A stretch of 21,908 nucleotides of DNA from DASPKS01 sp035628035 (GCA_035628035.1 DASPKS010000119.1:1-21908); one strand, 5' to 3'. Shown: positions 9,330-16,190, counted from the first letter of the stretch. Translations and numbers: made by a program. Notes: a model not told the origin generated them from the sequence alone.

Positions 9330-10850
9330 ATGCCTTCCCCGTCGCTCGCCTCGACCCGCCTCGCCTTCGGCATCGCGCCCGTAGACGCCCACTGGCAACG
9401 GCTACTCCCCGGCGGCACCTACGTCCTCGTCGGCGCGGTGCGGCAGGGGCGGCACCGGCTGTCGGCCCACGTCGTGCGGGCCGGCGTGGAGGCGGGTGAG
9501 CGCGTGCTGGTGTTCTCGTCGCGGCCCCCCGAGGTCGTCGTCGCAGAGGCGGCGGCGGTCGGGCTCGACCTCCCGGCGGCCTACCGGCGCGGGGCCGTGC
9601 GCCTCCTCCAGGCCCCGGCCGCCGACGCCCTCACGGCGCTCGGCGACGACGGCCTCCGCGCGGCGTTCAGCGACCTCCTCGCGCTGGCGCACCCGCACGA
9701 CGCGCGGCGCGTGGTCGTCGAGGACTTCACCCCGTTCGTCCGCTTCCGTGCGTTCGAGGCGTTCGCCGAGGCCCTCACCGGGCTCCTCGCCGCCGCGCGT
9801 GCGCACGGCACGACGCTCTTCCTCGGCCTCGGCGAGCCCGCCACACCCTCGTCGCAGCACCTCCTCCGCTACGTGGAGTCGCGCGTGACGGGGACGGTGC
9901 GCCTGCAGGGCGAAGACGCGGGCGGTGCGACGCTGGCCCTCGTGCCTGGCACGGGCCATGGCGGCGCCCTCCACACGGCCCGCTGGGGGGAGGCCGTCGC
10001 TGACGAGGCGTCCGACGACGCCTCCGCCCCGCTGACGCCGGCGGACCCCGTGGAGCACTGGGAAGAGGCTCCCTGGGACGGAGAGGACCCCCTCCTGCGC
10101 GCGTCGGGGGACTCCTTCCGGGAGGCGGACCCCTTCCTCCGGGAGGCCGACGCCTTCAGCGGCGACGGCGCGAGGCGCTCGGCAGCACCTCCCCGACCGG
10201 AGCGGACCGCTCACGCGCCGAGCGCTCCCCTCCCCCCTCCGCACGACGCCGTCGAGTTGACGCCGATCGAGCCGGTGCCCCCGGCCTCGGCGCTGCCGGT
10301 GGACCCCCTCGCGGACCTCTTCGCGCTCGACGCCTCGCGCGACCCCCTCGGGGGCGGTCACCTCGTGGATTCCGACGAGGCGATGCGGACCCTGCCCCTC
10401 GAGCAGGCTACGCCGGCCATCCACGCGGCGGCTTACCCCGAGCTGTTCGCCTCGACGCCGGCGGTGCCGGATGCCCACGCCGCCTTCCGCACCGCGCTCG
10501 ACGCGGCCTTCGCGCGCCGCGAGGCCACCCCGTTCCTCCTCCTCGCGCTCCGACTCGACCCGGCAGGGCCGCACGCCGCGCTCTTCCCCGCGCTCGTCGG
10601 CGCCGTCCGCGCCGGGCTCCGCGTGACCGACGCGCTGCTGGAGGAGCCCGCCTCCGGGCGGCTGGCCGTCGTCCTCCCCGGCGCCCCGGCCGACGCCGCC
10701 TCGGCGTTCTTCGGCGCCGTCAAGGCGCACCTGCGCGGGACCCTCGGCGCGCGGGCCGACGCCGCGCTCCAGGCCGTCCACACCGTCGTCGTCCCGGACG
10801 GGCGCCCCTTCGCTACACCCGACGAGCTGATCCGGTACGTGTTCGGCTGA
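9330..10850 (+). CDS. RecA/KaiC-like pseudo-ATPase with degenerate GGDEF-like C-terminus
   Basis: A 506-residue protein I do not recognise by name. Residues 20-192 follow the KaiC/RAD55 plan: LLPGGTYVLVGAVRQGRHRLS (25-45) sits where the Walker A loop should be, but lacks the GKT/S; GERVLVFSSRPPEVVVAEAA (56-75) matches the second strand-helix unit; RRVVVEDFTPFVRF (126-139) is the Walker B-like strand; TTLFLGLGEP (161-170) and VTGTVRL (186-192) follow. Residues 220-360 are acidic, Pro/Ala-rich and probably disordered, with a short echo FREADPFLREADAF (263-276). Residues 380-506 look like a GGDEF-type domain without GGDEF: FLLLALRLDP (402-411), RVTDALLEEPASGRLAVVLPG (431-451), then a helix and strand. 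Neither ATPase nor cyclase activity is expected; a signalling scaffold is plausible. The ATG at 9330 is preferred over an upstream in-frame ATG at 9198 whose extension lacks family-like sequence. It runs into the convergent bshB1 with 6 bp between. Confidence 0.7.
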   Translation: MPSPSLASTRLAFGIAPVDAHWQRLLPGGTYVLVGAVRQGRHRLSAHVVRAGVEAGERVLVFSSRPPEVVVAEAAAVGLDLPAAYRRGAVRLLQAPAADALTALGDDGLRAAFSDLLALAHPHDARRVVVEDFTPFVRFRAFEAFAEALTGLLAAARAHGTTLFLGLGEPATPSSQHLLRYVESRVTGTVRLQGEDAGGATLALVPGTGHGGALHTARWGEAVADEASDDASAPLTPADPVEHWEEAPWDGEDPLLRASGDSFREADPFLREADAFSGDGARRSAAPPRPERTAHAPSAPLPPPHDAVELTPIEPVPPASALPVDPLADLFALDASRDPLGGGHLVDSDEAMRTLPLEQATPAIHAAAYPELFASTPAVPDAHAAFRTALDAAFARREATPFLLLALRLDPAGPHAALFPALVGAVRAGLRVTDALLEEPASGRLAVVLPGAPADAASAFFGAVKAHLRGTLGARADAALQAVHTVVVPDGRPFATPDELIRYVFG

Positions 10851-10856
10851 GCGGCC

Positions 10857-11606
10857 TCACGTCCGGCCGCCGCGGGCGAGCGTCTGCATCAGGTCGGTCA
10901 CGCCGACGGGGCCGTGGTGGTAGAGGAGCGGCTCGCCGTACGTCGCGCCGATGCGGTAGCCGTAGTGGCGCGCGCGGGCCTCGACCCATGCGAAGAAGGC
11001 GGGGTCGGAGATGAACGTGCCCGGCGCGTCGGTCTCGTAGTCGGGGTCGAACTGGCTGCGGAACGCGCGGAGCGCCGCCATGCGCGTCTCCCAGACGTCG
11101 GTCACATCCACGACGAACGTAGGCTCGAAGGGGATCGCGTGCATGTAGTGGAGGACGTGCGCCGGACGCCAGGGCTCATGCGGGGTGCCGTCCGGCTCGG
11201 CCGTCTCGATACGGCGGAGGCCGCCCTGGAAGAGGGCGTCGAGGACGAGCCGCGCGGCGTTCCCGTGGTCGGGGTGGCGGTCTTCGAGCGCGCCGACGAG
11301 GACGAGGCGCGGGCGGTACCGCCGCAGGGGCGCGATCACCTGGCGCCGGTTCTCCGGCGTGTTCTCGAGGTGGCCGTCGGGCAGGCCGAGGTTCTCCCGG
11401 GCCACGAGGCCGAGGATCCGCGACGCCTCGGCGGCCTCTTCGTCACGGATGGCTGGCGTACCCCGCGTCCCCATCTCGCCGCGCGTGAGGTCCACCACAC
11501 CGACGCGATACCCCTGCTGCGCGAGGGTGGCGACGGTCCCCCCGGCACAGAGCTCCACATCGTCGGGATGGGCGGCGAAGCAGAGGACGTCGAGCGGGTC
11601 GGGCAT
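10857..11606 (-). CDS. bshB1: Bacillithiol biosynthesis deacetylase BshB1 (PIG-L family)
   Basis: A 249-residue zinc-dependent N-deacetylase that removes the acetyl group from N-acetylglucosaminyl-malate, the second step of bacillithiol synthesis. The family motif AAHPDDVELCAGG (11-23) supplies ligands H13 and D16, and HPDH (111-114) the third ligand H114. The segment TRGEMGTRGTPAIRDEEAAE (41-60), NLGLPDGHLENTPENRR (72-88) and the tail GEPLLYHHGPVG (224-235) are typical of BshB1 rather than of other PIG-L deacetylases. Length is usual for the family. The ATG at 11606 is 38 bp after the EamA stop, so it is probably the last gene of the string beginning with the shell genes. The partner genes bshA and bshC are not in the window. 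Function is well supported; another PIG-L amidase acting on a different GlcNAc conjugate is the main alternative. Confidence 0.9.
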   Translation of the reverse strand: MPDPLDVLCFAAHPDDVELCAGGTVATLAQQGYRVGVVDLTRGEMGTRGTPAIRDEEAAEASRILGLVARENLGLPDGHLENTPENRRQVIAPLRRYRPRLVLVGALEDRHPDHGNAARLVLDALFQGGLRRIETAEPDGTPHEPWRPAHVLHYMHAIPFEPTFVVDVTDVWETRMAALRAFRSQFDPDYETDAPGTFISDPAFFAWVEARARHYGYRIGATYGEPLLYHHGPVGVTDLMQTLARGGRT

Positions 11607-11644
11607 CGCGGGAGCGGGGAGAAGGCGTGGGAAGATCGCACGCG

Positions 11645-12511
11645 CTAGCCCCACAGCAGCGCGAGGGCGAGGGCGGCCACGGCGAGGCCGAAGAGGTGCC
11701 GGCGCGTCGGGCGCTCCCCGAAGAACGCCCACCCCACCAGCGCGGCGCCGACGACGATGGCGACGTTGTTGGCGGGGAACGCGACCGGGCCGGGCAGCAC
11801 GGCCAACGCGCGGAGGAGGAACGCCGCCGAGCCGTAGTTCGCCAGCCCGATGAGGGCGCCCCACACGAGCACCTCGGCGCGAGGCCAGCGGCGCGTCCGC
11901 CATCCACGCGCGAGCACGAGCGCGCCGCCGAGGAGCGCCGCCACGCCGAACACGACGAGCAGGAAGAGCGGCTCCGGGTACTCCGCGCCGAACTCGGCGC
12001 CGAACGCCTTCAGCGAGGTGTCGACCAGCCCGCCCACGACGAACAGGAGCGCGAGCAGCGCGGTCCCGCGCACGAGTCCGTCGCCCGGCCTCTCCGATGC
12101 GCGATCCTGCTTGGCGAGGAGGAAGAACGCCGCACCCGCCAGGGCGAGCCCAACCAGCTGGAGCGCCGAAGGGCGCTCCCCCCACACCGCCCACGACGCC
12201 AGCACGGGGACCACGACGGAGAGCCGCATCACGCCCGTCGCCAGCCCCATCCCGACGGCGCGGATCGACGCCGAGAGCAGGAAGAACCCGGCGAGGAAGA
12301 GCGCGCCGGCGAGGGACCCCAGCCCTACCAGCGGCGCGGGGGGAAGGCCAGCGGCGCGGACCGGAGCCGGCAGCAACACCGCTGCGACCGCACCCGCCAC
12401 CACGTAGTTCACCGCGAGCATCGCCAGGCGGTCCACGCCGCGCCGCTCGGCCCGCTCGAACAGCGCCGCGATGGCGACGCTGCACGCGACGGCGGCGGCG
12501 AGCCAGCCCAC
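11645..12511 (-). CDS. EamA/DMT-family transporter
   Basis: A 288-residue inner-membrane protein with about ten hydrophobic segments arranged as two EamA repeats (roughly 1-135 and 147-288). The conserved tail of each repeat is visible: WAVWGERPSALQLVGLALA (107-125) and WAFFGERPTRRHLFGLAV (261-278), the second being about 150 residues after the first, as expected for the internal duplication. Members export or import small metabolites such as amino acids, nucleosides or sugars; the substrate cannot be told. A GTG at 12511 is used as start, 11 bp after the YbbR stop; the next in-frame ATG (residue 31) would cut off the first membrane helix. It lies between a YbbR gene and bshB1, presumably on one transcript. 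Confidence 0.88.
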   Translation of the reverse strand: MGWLAAAVACSVAIAALFERAERRGVDRLAMLAVNYVVAGAVAAVLLPAPVRAAGLPPAPLVGLGSLAGALFLAGFFLLSASIRAVGMGLATGVMRLSVVVPVLASWAVWGERPSALQLVGLALAGAAFFLLAKQDRASERPGDGLVRGTALLALLFVVGGLVDTSLKAFGAEFGAEYPEPLFLLVVFGVAALLGGALVLARGWRTRRWPRAEVLVWGALIGLANYGSAAFLLRALAVLPGPVAFPANNVAIVVGAALVGWAFFGERPTRRHLFGLAVAALALALLWG

Positions 12512-12522
12512 AGGCCCGGGCG

Positions 12523-13515
12523 CTACTCCCGCACGCGGAAGTACTCCACGCGCTGTGGCCGGAGGCGCACCTCGCGGAGGTCGGCCCCCTCCGGCAGGCG
12601 GGGCCGCACCGTTACCATCCCCGTCGTGTCCCGCTCGATGGCGCTGTAGGGGACGACGGCGTAGAAGTCCGGCGACTCCAGCGCGCGGTCGTAGTGATTC
12701 CCCTCCGTCGGCACGAGGAACGTCGCGCGGACCCGGTTGGGCAGCAGGCGGACCGACGCCACGCCGGCCGGGACCCCCTCGACGCGGACCTCCAGGTCGC
12801 GCTCGGCCTCCGTGAACGGGCCCACCCGCACGTCGACGCGGACCTGCCGCACCGAGTGCGTGACGAGAGCGCCGAACGTGTCGCTCAGCGGGACGTACTG
12901 CACGAAGGAGCGGTCCACGCCCTCACGGCGGAGCGGCGCCGTAGGCCAGGCCTCGACCGCCCGCACGAGCGAGCGCGGGCCCGAGACCGTCACCGAGTCC
13001 GGCGTAAGGACCGGCGGGTGTAGGAGGCGGTGCGGCGGCATCGGGCGGATGGCGCCCGTGAGCACGATGGGGAGGCGCCGCTCCAGCCGCGGCTCCAGCA
13101 CGAGCTTCACCGTCTGGGGCTGCACGCCCTGCACGAGGACCCCGGCTGGGAGCCGGTTCGACGCGGAGGCCGCGCGGAGCAGGTTCACCGTCTCGCCGTC
13201 GGCGTTGACCACGATGGCGGGGGGGTTCCGGCTGAGCGAGAGGAGCTCCCACCCCTCGCCGGTGAGCTGGAGGAGCGCGGTACGCGGGGGGAGCTGGCGG
13301 AGCGCCACCCCGTCGGGCACGCTCGCCACGCGGATGGGCGCCTCCATCGCGACGGTGTACGTCTCGCGCATGCTGAAGGTGAACCAGAGCCCGAACGCGA
13401 CGAGCACCGAGACGAGCATCGCCAGCCCGCTGCGGCCCGGCCGTGCGACTTCGTCGCGCTCGTCGGCGAGCGCGCGGGGGAATAGCACGCGGAGCTTCTC
13501 GAAGGGGTCAGCCAT
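12523..13515 (-). CDS. YbbR-like domain protein (CdaR family)
   Basis: A 330-residue membrane-anchored protein. Residues 1-28 are cytoplasmic and charged, 30-48 form one membrane helix (LAMLVSVLVAFGLWFTFSM), and 50-330 lie outside as beta-rich YbbR repeats, with recurring patterns of the type VTVSGPRSLVRAVEAWPTAPL (172-192) and VRVEGVPAG (242-250). In Firmicutes the homologue CdaR binds and regulates the diadenylate cyclase CdaA; no cyclase gene is adjacent here, so that role is only by family analogy, and Bacteroidota homologues are mostly uncharacterised. The ATG at 13515 stands 73 bp after the stop of the extended BMC gene, the widest gap in this string, so an extra promoter is possible, though I found none that is convincing. 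Confidence 0.85.
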   Translation of the reverse strand: MADPFEKLRVLFPRALADERDEVARPGRSGLAMLVSVLVAFGLWFTFSMRETYTVAMEAPIRVASVPDGVALRQLPPRTALLQLTGEGWELLSLSRNPPAIVVNADGETVNLLRAASASNRLPAGVLVQGVQPQTVKLVLEPRLERRLPIVLTGAIRPMPPHRLLHPPVLTPDSVTVSGPRSLVRAVEAWPTAPLRREGVDRSFVQYVPLSDTFGALVTHSVRQVRVDVRVGPFTEAERDLEVRVEGVPAGVASVRLLPNRVRATFLVPTEGNHYDRALESPDFYAVVPYSAIERDTTGMVTVRPRLPEGADLREVRLRPQRVEYFRVRE

Positions 13516-13588
13516 GCGGCACGGCAGGCGCGAAACCGGAACGTACCACCCTTCGCTCGTCTGCGCCGCTCCTCTCCGGGTAGCCCTT

Positions 13589-14116
13589 TCAGCCGCGATC
13601 GCGGAGGAACGCGAGGAGCTGCTCCTTCGACGCCCGCGCGATGGCGCGCCCGTTGAACGTGTCGTCGGCGCGAGACCGCGCGAGGGCGCGCAGCTCGCGC
13701 ACCGTCATCGCGTCGAGCGAGCGCGGCGGGCGGGCGGCGCCCGGTGCCGGACCGCCCGGCCCCGTGCGGCGAGCCACGACGGGCGCGGGGGCAGCCGACG
13801 CCTCGCCGATGAGGAACCGCCACACGTCGGCGGCGGGGCGCGGGATCACGTGGGAGGAGAGCACCTTCCCGACGCGCTCGGCCGCCGCGCGGCCGGCGTC
13901 CACCGCCTGCCGCACCGCCGCCGTCTCCCCGACGATCTTGCTCGTGACGAGGGCGGGGTCGGTCTTCTCCTGCGCGACGAGCCGCACGCGGGCGGCCTTG
14001 AGCATGGCGTCGGCGGCCTCGATGGCGGCCACGAGCCCCTGCGTTTCGAGCAGGCCGAGGGCGAGTCCCTCGGTCGGGAGGGCGCCGTCAGTACCGGAGT
14101 CGGGCGCCGGCGGCAT
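13589..14116 (-). CDS. BMC-domain shell protein with altered pore and C-terminal helical module
   Basis: A 175-residue microcompartment shell protein. Residues 16-103 are one BMC domain: LALGLLETQGLVAAIEAADA (18-37), AARVRLVAQEK (41-51), AAVRQAVDAGRAAAERVGKV (66-85) and SSHVIPRP (87-94). Compared with the neighbouring shell gene, the pore loop KIGGGYVT is replaced by KTDPALVT (51-58), so the central pore must differ in size and charge. After a Pro/Ala linker (107-132) there is a compact module, MTVRELRALARSRADD (137-152) and GRAIARASKEQLLAFLRD (156-173), with a helix-loop-helix pattern like Rho-N/SAP nucleic-acid or protein-binding modules. EutK has a comparable BMC-plus-C-terminal-domain layout, but I cannot show homology of the tails. 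The ATG at 14116 follows the canonical BMC-H stop by 9 bp, so the two are certainly co-expressed. Confidence 0.9.
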   Translation of the reverse strand: MPPAPDSGTDGALPTEGLALGLLETQGLVAAIEAADAMLKAARVRLVAQEKTDPALVTSKIVGETAAVRQAVDAGRAAAERVGKVLSSHVIPRPAADVWRFLIGEASAAPAPVVARRTGPGGPAPGAARPPRSLDAMTVRELRALARSRADDTFNGRAIARASKEQLLAFLRDRG

Positions 14117-14125
14117 GGCGGGCGC

Positions 14126-14422
14126 TCAGCCGACCTCGATCCCGCGCGGGAGGATCTGCTCGACCTCCTGGTGCGGGCGCGGGATCACGTGCACCGAGAC
14201 GAGCTCGCCCACGCGCTCGGCCGCCGCGGCGCCCGCGTCGGTGGCCGCCTTCACCGCGCCCACGTCGCCCCGCACCATCACCGTCACGTAGCCCCCGCCG
14301 ATCTTCTCCTTCCCGATGAGGGATACGCGGGCGGCCTTCACCATCGCGTCGGCCGCCTCGATGGCGCCGACGAGGCCTTTGGTCTCGACCATGCCGAGGG
14401 CGGTTCCGTAGTCTTCTGCCAT
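14126..14422 (-). CDS. Canonical BMC-H hexameric shell protein (PduA/EutM/CsoS1 family)
   Basis: A 98-residue single BMC-domain protein that assembles into hexagonal tiles forming the facets of a bacterial microcompartment. The domain fills the whole chain: GTALGMVETKGLVGAIEAAD (6-25), MVKAARVSLIGKEK (27-40), pore loop IGGGYVT (41-47), VMVRGDVGAVKAATDAG (48-64), AAAERVGELVSVHVIPRPH (66-84). The pore triplet GGG followed by Tyr is the variant I recall from Haliangium ochraceum BMC-H rather than the GSG of PduA. The ATG at 14422 gives exactly the family length; upstream in-frame codons add residues unrelated to the family and would extend past the promoter found at 14457-14485. It is the first gene of the leftward string. 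Confidence 0.97.
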   Translation of the reverse strand: MAEDYGTALGMVETKGLVGAIEAADAMVKAARVSLIGKEKIGGGYVTVMVRGDVGAVKAATDAGAAAAERVGELVSVHVIPRPHQEVEQILPRGIEVG

Positions 14423-14456
14423 GGGGGTGCAGGCAAGGGAGCGGAGCGGGTGGGCC

Positions 14457-14485
14457 AATATACCCGGCGGCCCGATGCGCGTCAA
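14457..14485 (-). promoter_or_regulatory. Strong sigma70-type promoter for the BMC shell genes
   Basis: Read leftward: TTGACG (five of six to the -35 consensus, at 14485-14480), a spacer of exactly 17 bp, then TATATT (five of six to the -10 consensus, at 14462-14457). Transcription would begin near 14450, giving a leader of about 28 nt before the BMC-H ATG at 14422. In DNA this GC-rich such a match at ideal spacing is unlikely by chance. Confidence 0.75.
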
Positions 14486-14513
14486 CGCGCCGGGCAGAAA
14501 AGGCCTTGGGGGG

Positions 14514-14543
14514 CGTGCTCCCGTGTGCTCCGCCGTGCTCCCG
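14514..14543 (-). repeat. Three 10-bp phased direct repeats upstream of the BMC promoter
   Basis: Read leftward, three adjacent decamers CGGGAGCACG, GCGGAGCACA and CGGGAGCACG share GGAGCAC, each one helical turn apart. They start 28 bp upstream of the -35 box, with centres at about -68, -78 and -88 from the predicted start. This geometry suits an activator or response-regulator binding upstream of RNA polymerase. They lie just past the stop codon of the lipoprotein gene, in noncoding DNA. Confidence 0.6.
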
Positions 14544-14552
14544 CCGGGAGAA

Positions 14553-16073
14553 TCAGCCCCCGCTGCCCCCCGCCACGAGCCCCCCGCCGTGCGAGTGCCC
14601 GTGCGCGTGGTGCTCCACGCCGGACGGGAACGCCCCGAGGTCGATCACCTTCGCAATGGCCCCGGTCGCGCGCTCGACCACCGTAAGGTTGCCCTGCGCG
14701 CTGTTCGGGAGCGGTTGGCCCGTCTCGTCGCGAAACGGGAAGCGCGGGGTGTAGGCCCCGGTGGCATTGGAGTTCGAGACGAACACGTACCGCCCGTCCT
14801 CGGAGGAGGCCGGCGAGTGCGGCTGCGCGAACGGCGCCGACGCCGCGGTGTTCGTGACGGTGCGGACGACCGCGCGCGTGGGCACGTCCACGAGCGTGAG
14901 GGAGTTGCCGGCGCGGTTGGGGACGAGGAGCGTGCGACCATCGTGGTCGAGGTGGGCGTGCCAGGGGCGGTCGCCCACGGCTACCTCGCCGGCGGGGGTC
15001 AGCTGGCCGCCCGAAGAGATCTCGAAGAAGAGCACGCGGTCGTTCGCCCCGTCGGTGAGCGTGATCGTCCGCTGGTCCGGGAGCACGCTGAGATGGATGA
15101 GCTCGGGGCTCCCGCTCACCGTCAGCTCGTCCACGGCGTCGCCTGTGAGGGGGTCGAAGACGGCCACCTTCCCCTGCGTCATCGAGGCGGCGATGAGGTA
15201 CGTCCCGTCGACCGTGAGCGCGATCCCGTGGGGGATGTCGAACCCGGGCAGCGTCCCGAACTCCTCGTACTGGAGCGTCGCGGGGTCGAACCGGCCGATC
15301 CCGAAGGTGTTGGACGTCGAGAACGTCGAGCGGCCGACGATCATGAGGTCCTCGTGGAGGTCGATCAGGCCGGGCGTGGTAAACGTGGCCGGCGAGGCGC
15401 CGAGGAAGTACGAGGCGGCCGAGGGGTCCATCTCGAGGTCGGTCGACAGCTTCAGGATGCGGTGCCCGTCGATGATGGAGACGAACCACGCGTCGCCGTC
15501 GTCGGAGAAAGCGACGGCGTGGGGCCCCCGTGCGAAGCCCCCATGCCCGTGGTCGCCGAGGTACACGTTGCGGATGACGCGGAGCTTCTCGGCGTCGATG
15601 ATGGCGACGCGGTTCTCGCCCTGCACGCACACGTAGATGAGGTGCCGCGAATCGGCGTAGGGGATCTCGCCGCTGTCGTCGCGGGCGCCGGCCTCGATCC
15701 AGCGCTTGAGGAAGCGGACCTCGTCGTCCTGCAGGCGGCGGACGTTCGGGATCGGGAGGGCAGCGTCGGCCGGGAGGTCCTCGACGAAGCGGACGAGGAG
15801 GCTGCCGTTGGCATCGAAGGGGACGATGTACTCGCCGAAGGGGCCGTCGAAAAGGGCGTCCCAGTCGTAGTCCTGGGGGTCGCCGCGCCCGGTGGTGGCG
15901 GTGGGACTGAGGAGGTCGCGCGCAGCGAGGAGGGGCCGCACCCACTCCTGGTAGCTCAGGCTCGTGACCTGGTCGAAGTCGACCGTGTCGGGGTCGAAGT
16001 CGGGGACGTCGTCGGTATCGCAGCCGGCGGCGAACAGGAGCACGCCGGCGAGGGCGGCAAGGCGGAGACGCAT
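14553..16073 (-). CDS. Beta-propeller (YncE/lactonase-like) lipoprotein with haem-less cytochrome-like segment
   Basis: A 506-residue exported lipoprotein. The signal peptide ends in the lipobox FAAGC with lipidated C18. Residues 38-138 resemble the C-terminal half of planctomycete/Bacteroidota cytochrome c modules, notably PIPNVRRLQDDEVRFLKRWI (107-126) and EAGARDDSG (127-135), yet there is no CXXCH: the only other cysteine is C149, inside the next domain. From 143 on come blades of a YncE/SMP30-type seven-bladed propeller, e.g. NRVAIIDAEKLRVIRNVYLG (154-173), GPHAVAFSDDGDAWFV (183-198), KVAVFDPLTGDAVDELTVSG (302-321), SLTLVDVPTRAVVRTVTN (391-408), NLTVVERATGAIAKVIDLG (462-480). The tail HHAHGHSHGGG (488-498) is histidine-rich and may bind metal. 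Function unknown. The start ATG lies 13 bp after a terminator-like hairpin read in the same direction. Confidence 0.85.
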   Translation of the reverse strand: MRLRLAALAGVLLFAAGCDTDDVPDFDPDTVDFDQVTSLSYQEWVRPLLAARDLLSPTATTGRGDPQDYDWDALFDGPFGEYIVPFDANGSLLVRFVEDLPADAALPIPNVRRLQDDEVRFLKRWIEAGARDDSGEIPYADSRHLIYVCVQGENRVAIIDAEKLRVIRNVYLGDHGHGGFARGPHAVAFSDDGDAWFVSIIDGHRILKLSTDLEMDPSAASYFLGASPATFTTPGLIDLHEDLMIVGRSTFSTSNTFGIGRFDPATLQYEEFGTLPGFDIPHGIALTVDGTYLIAASMTQGKVAVFDPLTGDAVDELTVSGSPELIHLSVLPDQRTITLTDGANDRVLFFEISSGGQLTPAGEVAVGDRPWHAHLDHDGRTLLVPNRAGNSLTLVDVPTRAVVRTVTNTAASAPFAQPHSPASSEDGRYVFVSNSNATGAYTPRFPFRDETGQPLPNSAQGNLTVVERATGAIAKVIDLGAFPSGVEHHAHGHSHGGGLVAGGSGG

Positions 16074-16086
16074 GGGGACGGGCAGC

Positions 16087-16112
16087 AAAAAGCCGGACGA
16101 ACGCCGTCCGGC
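16087..16112 (-). terminator. Intrinsic terminator or attenuator just before the lipoprotein start
   Basis: Read leftward, an 8-bp perfect stem (GCCGGACG with CGTCCGGC, 5-nt loop) is followed at once by five T residues, the classical Rho-independent form. It ends 13 bp before the ATG at 16073 and there is no leftward gene between it and the divergent LD-carboxypeptidase gene, so it sits in the lipoprotein's own 5' leader, suggesting attenuation, or else it blocks antisense transcription. Confidence 0.6.
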
Positions 16113-16126
16113 CGAAGGGCAAACGA

Positions 16127-16142
16127 CCGGCCTACGGGCCGG
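16127..16142. other. Hairpin, 6-bp stem with tetraloop
   Basis: CCGGCC (16127-16132) and GGCCGG (16137-16142) enclose the tetraloop TACG. Read leftward, its first arm CCGGCC could instead pair with the GGCCGG that overlaps the first arm of the terminator hairpin, so the two structures may be mutually exclusive. Confidence 0.5.
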
Positions 16143-16152
16143 GGTTCCTCTG

Positions 16153-16184
16153 GGCGGCAGGGGTATTTTCTTGCCCCTGCCGCC
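16153..16184. other. Strong 11-bp inverted repeat in the divergent region
   Basis: GGCGGCAGGGG (16153-16163) pairs perfectly with CCCCTGCCGCC (16174-16184) around the AT-rich loop TATTTTCTTG. The right arm ends 6 bp before the GTG start of the rightward LD-carboxypeptidase gene, and the loop contains TATTTT, usable as a -10 box. It could be an operator, or an RNA hairpin in either leader. No T-run follows, so it is not a terminator. Confidence 0.6.
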
Positions 16185-16190
16185 TCCCCC

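Noticed and set aside
7511..9418. Upstream in-frame extension of the first glycosyltransferase through the dehydrogenase gene
   Set aside because: The extension is the wrong frame of the real aldehyde dehydrogenase, with Arg-rich sequence and no domain. The ATG at 7510 fits the family start.
10851..10856. Terminator between the convergent genes ending at 10850 and 10857
   Set aside because: The gap is only 6 bp and no stem with T-run is seen; the transcripts probably overlap.
14540..14550. Short hairpin CTCCC/GGGAG after the lipoprotein stop as a terminator
   Set aside because: Only a 5-bp stem, and no T-run on the leftward strand. It overlaps the phased repeats, which explain the sequence better.
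14421..16190. Long in-frame upstream extension of the LD-carboxypeptidase on the + strand
   Set aside because: It lies antisense to the lipoprotein gene, shows no protein family, and would make an LD-carboxypeptidase three times the normal length.
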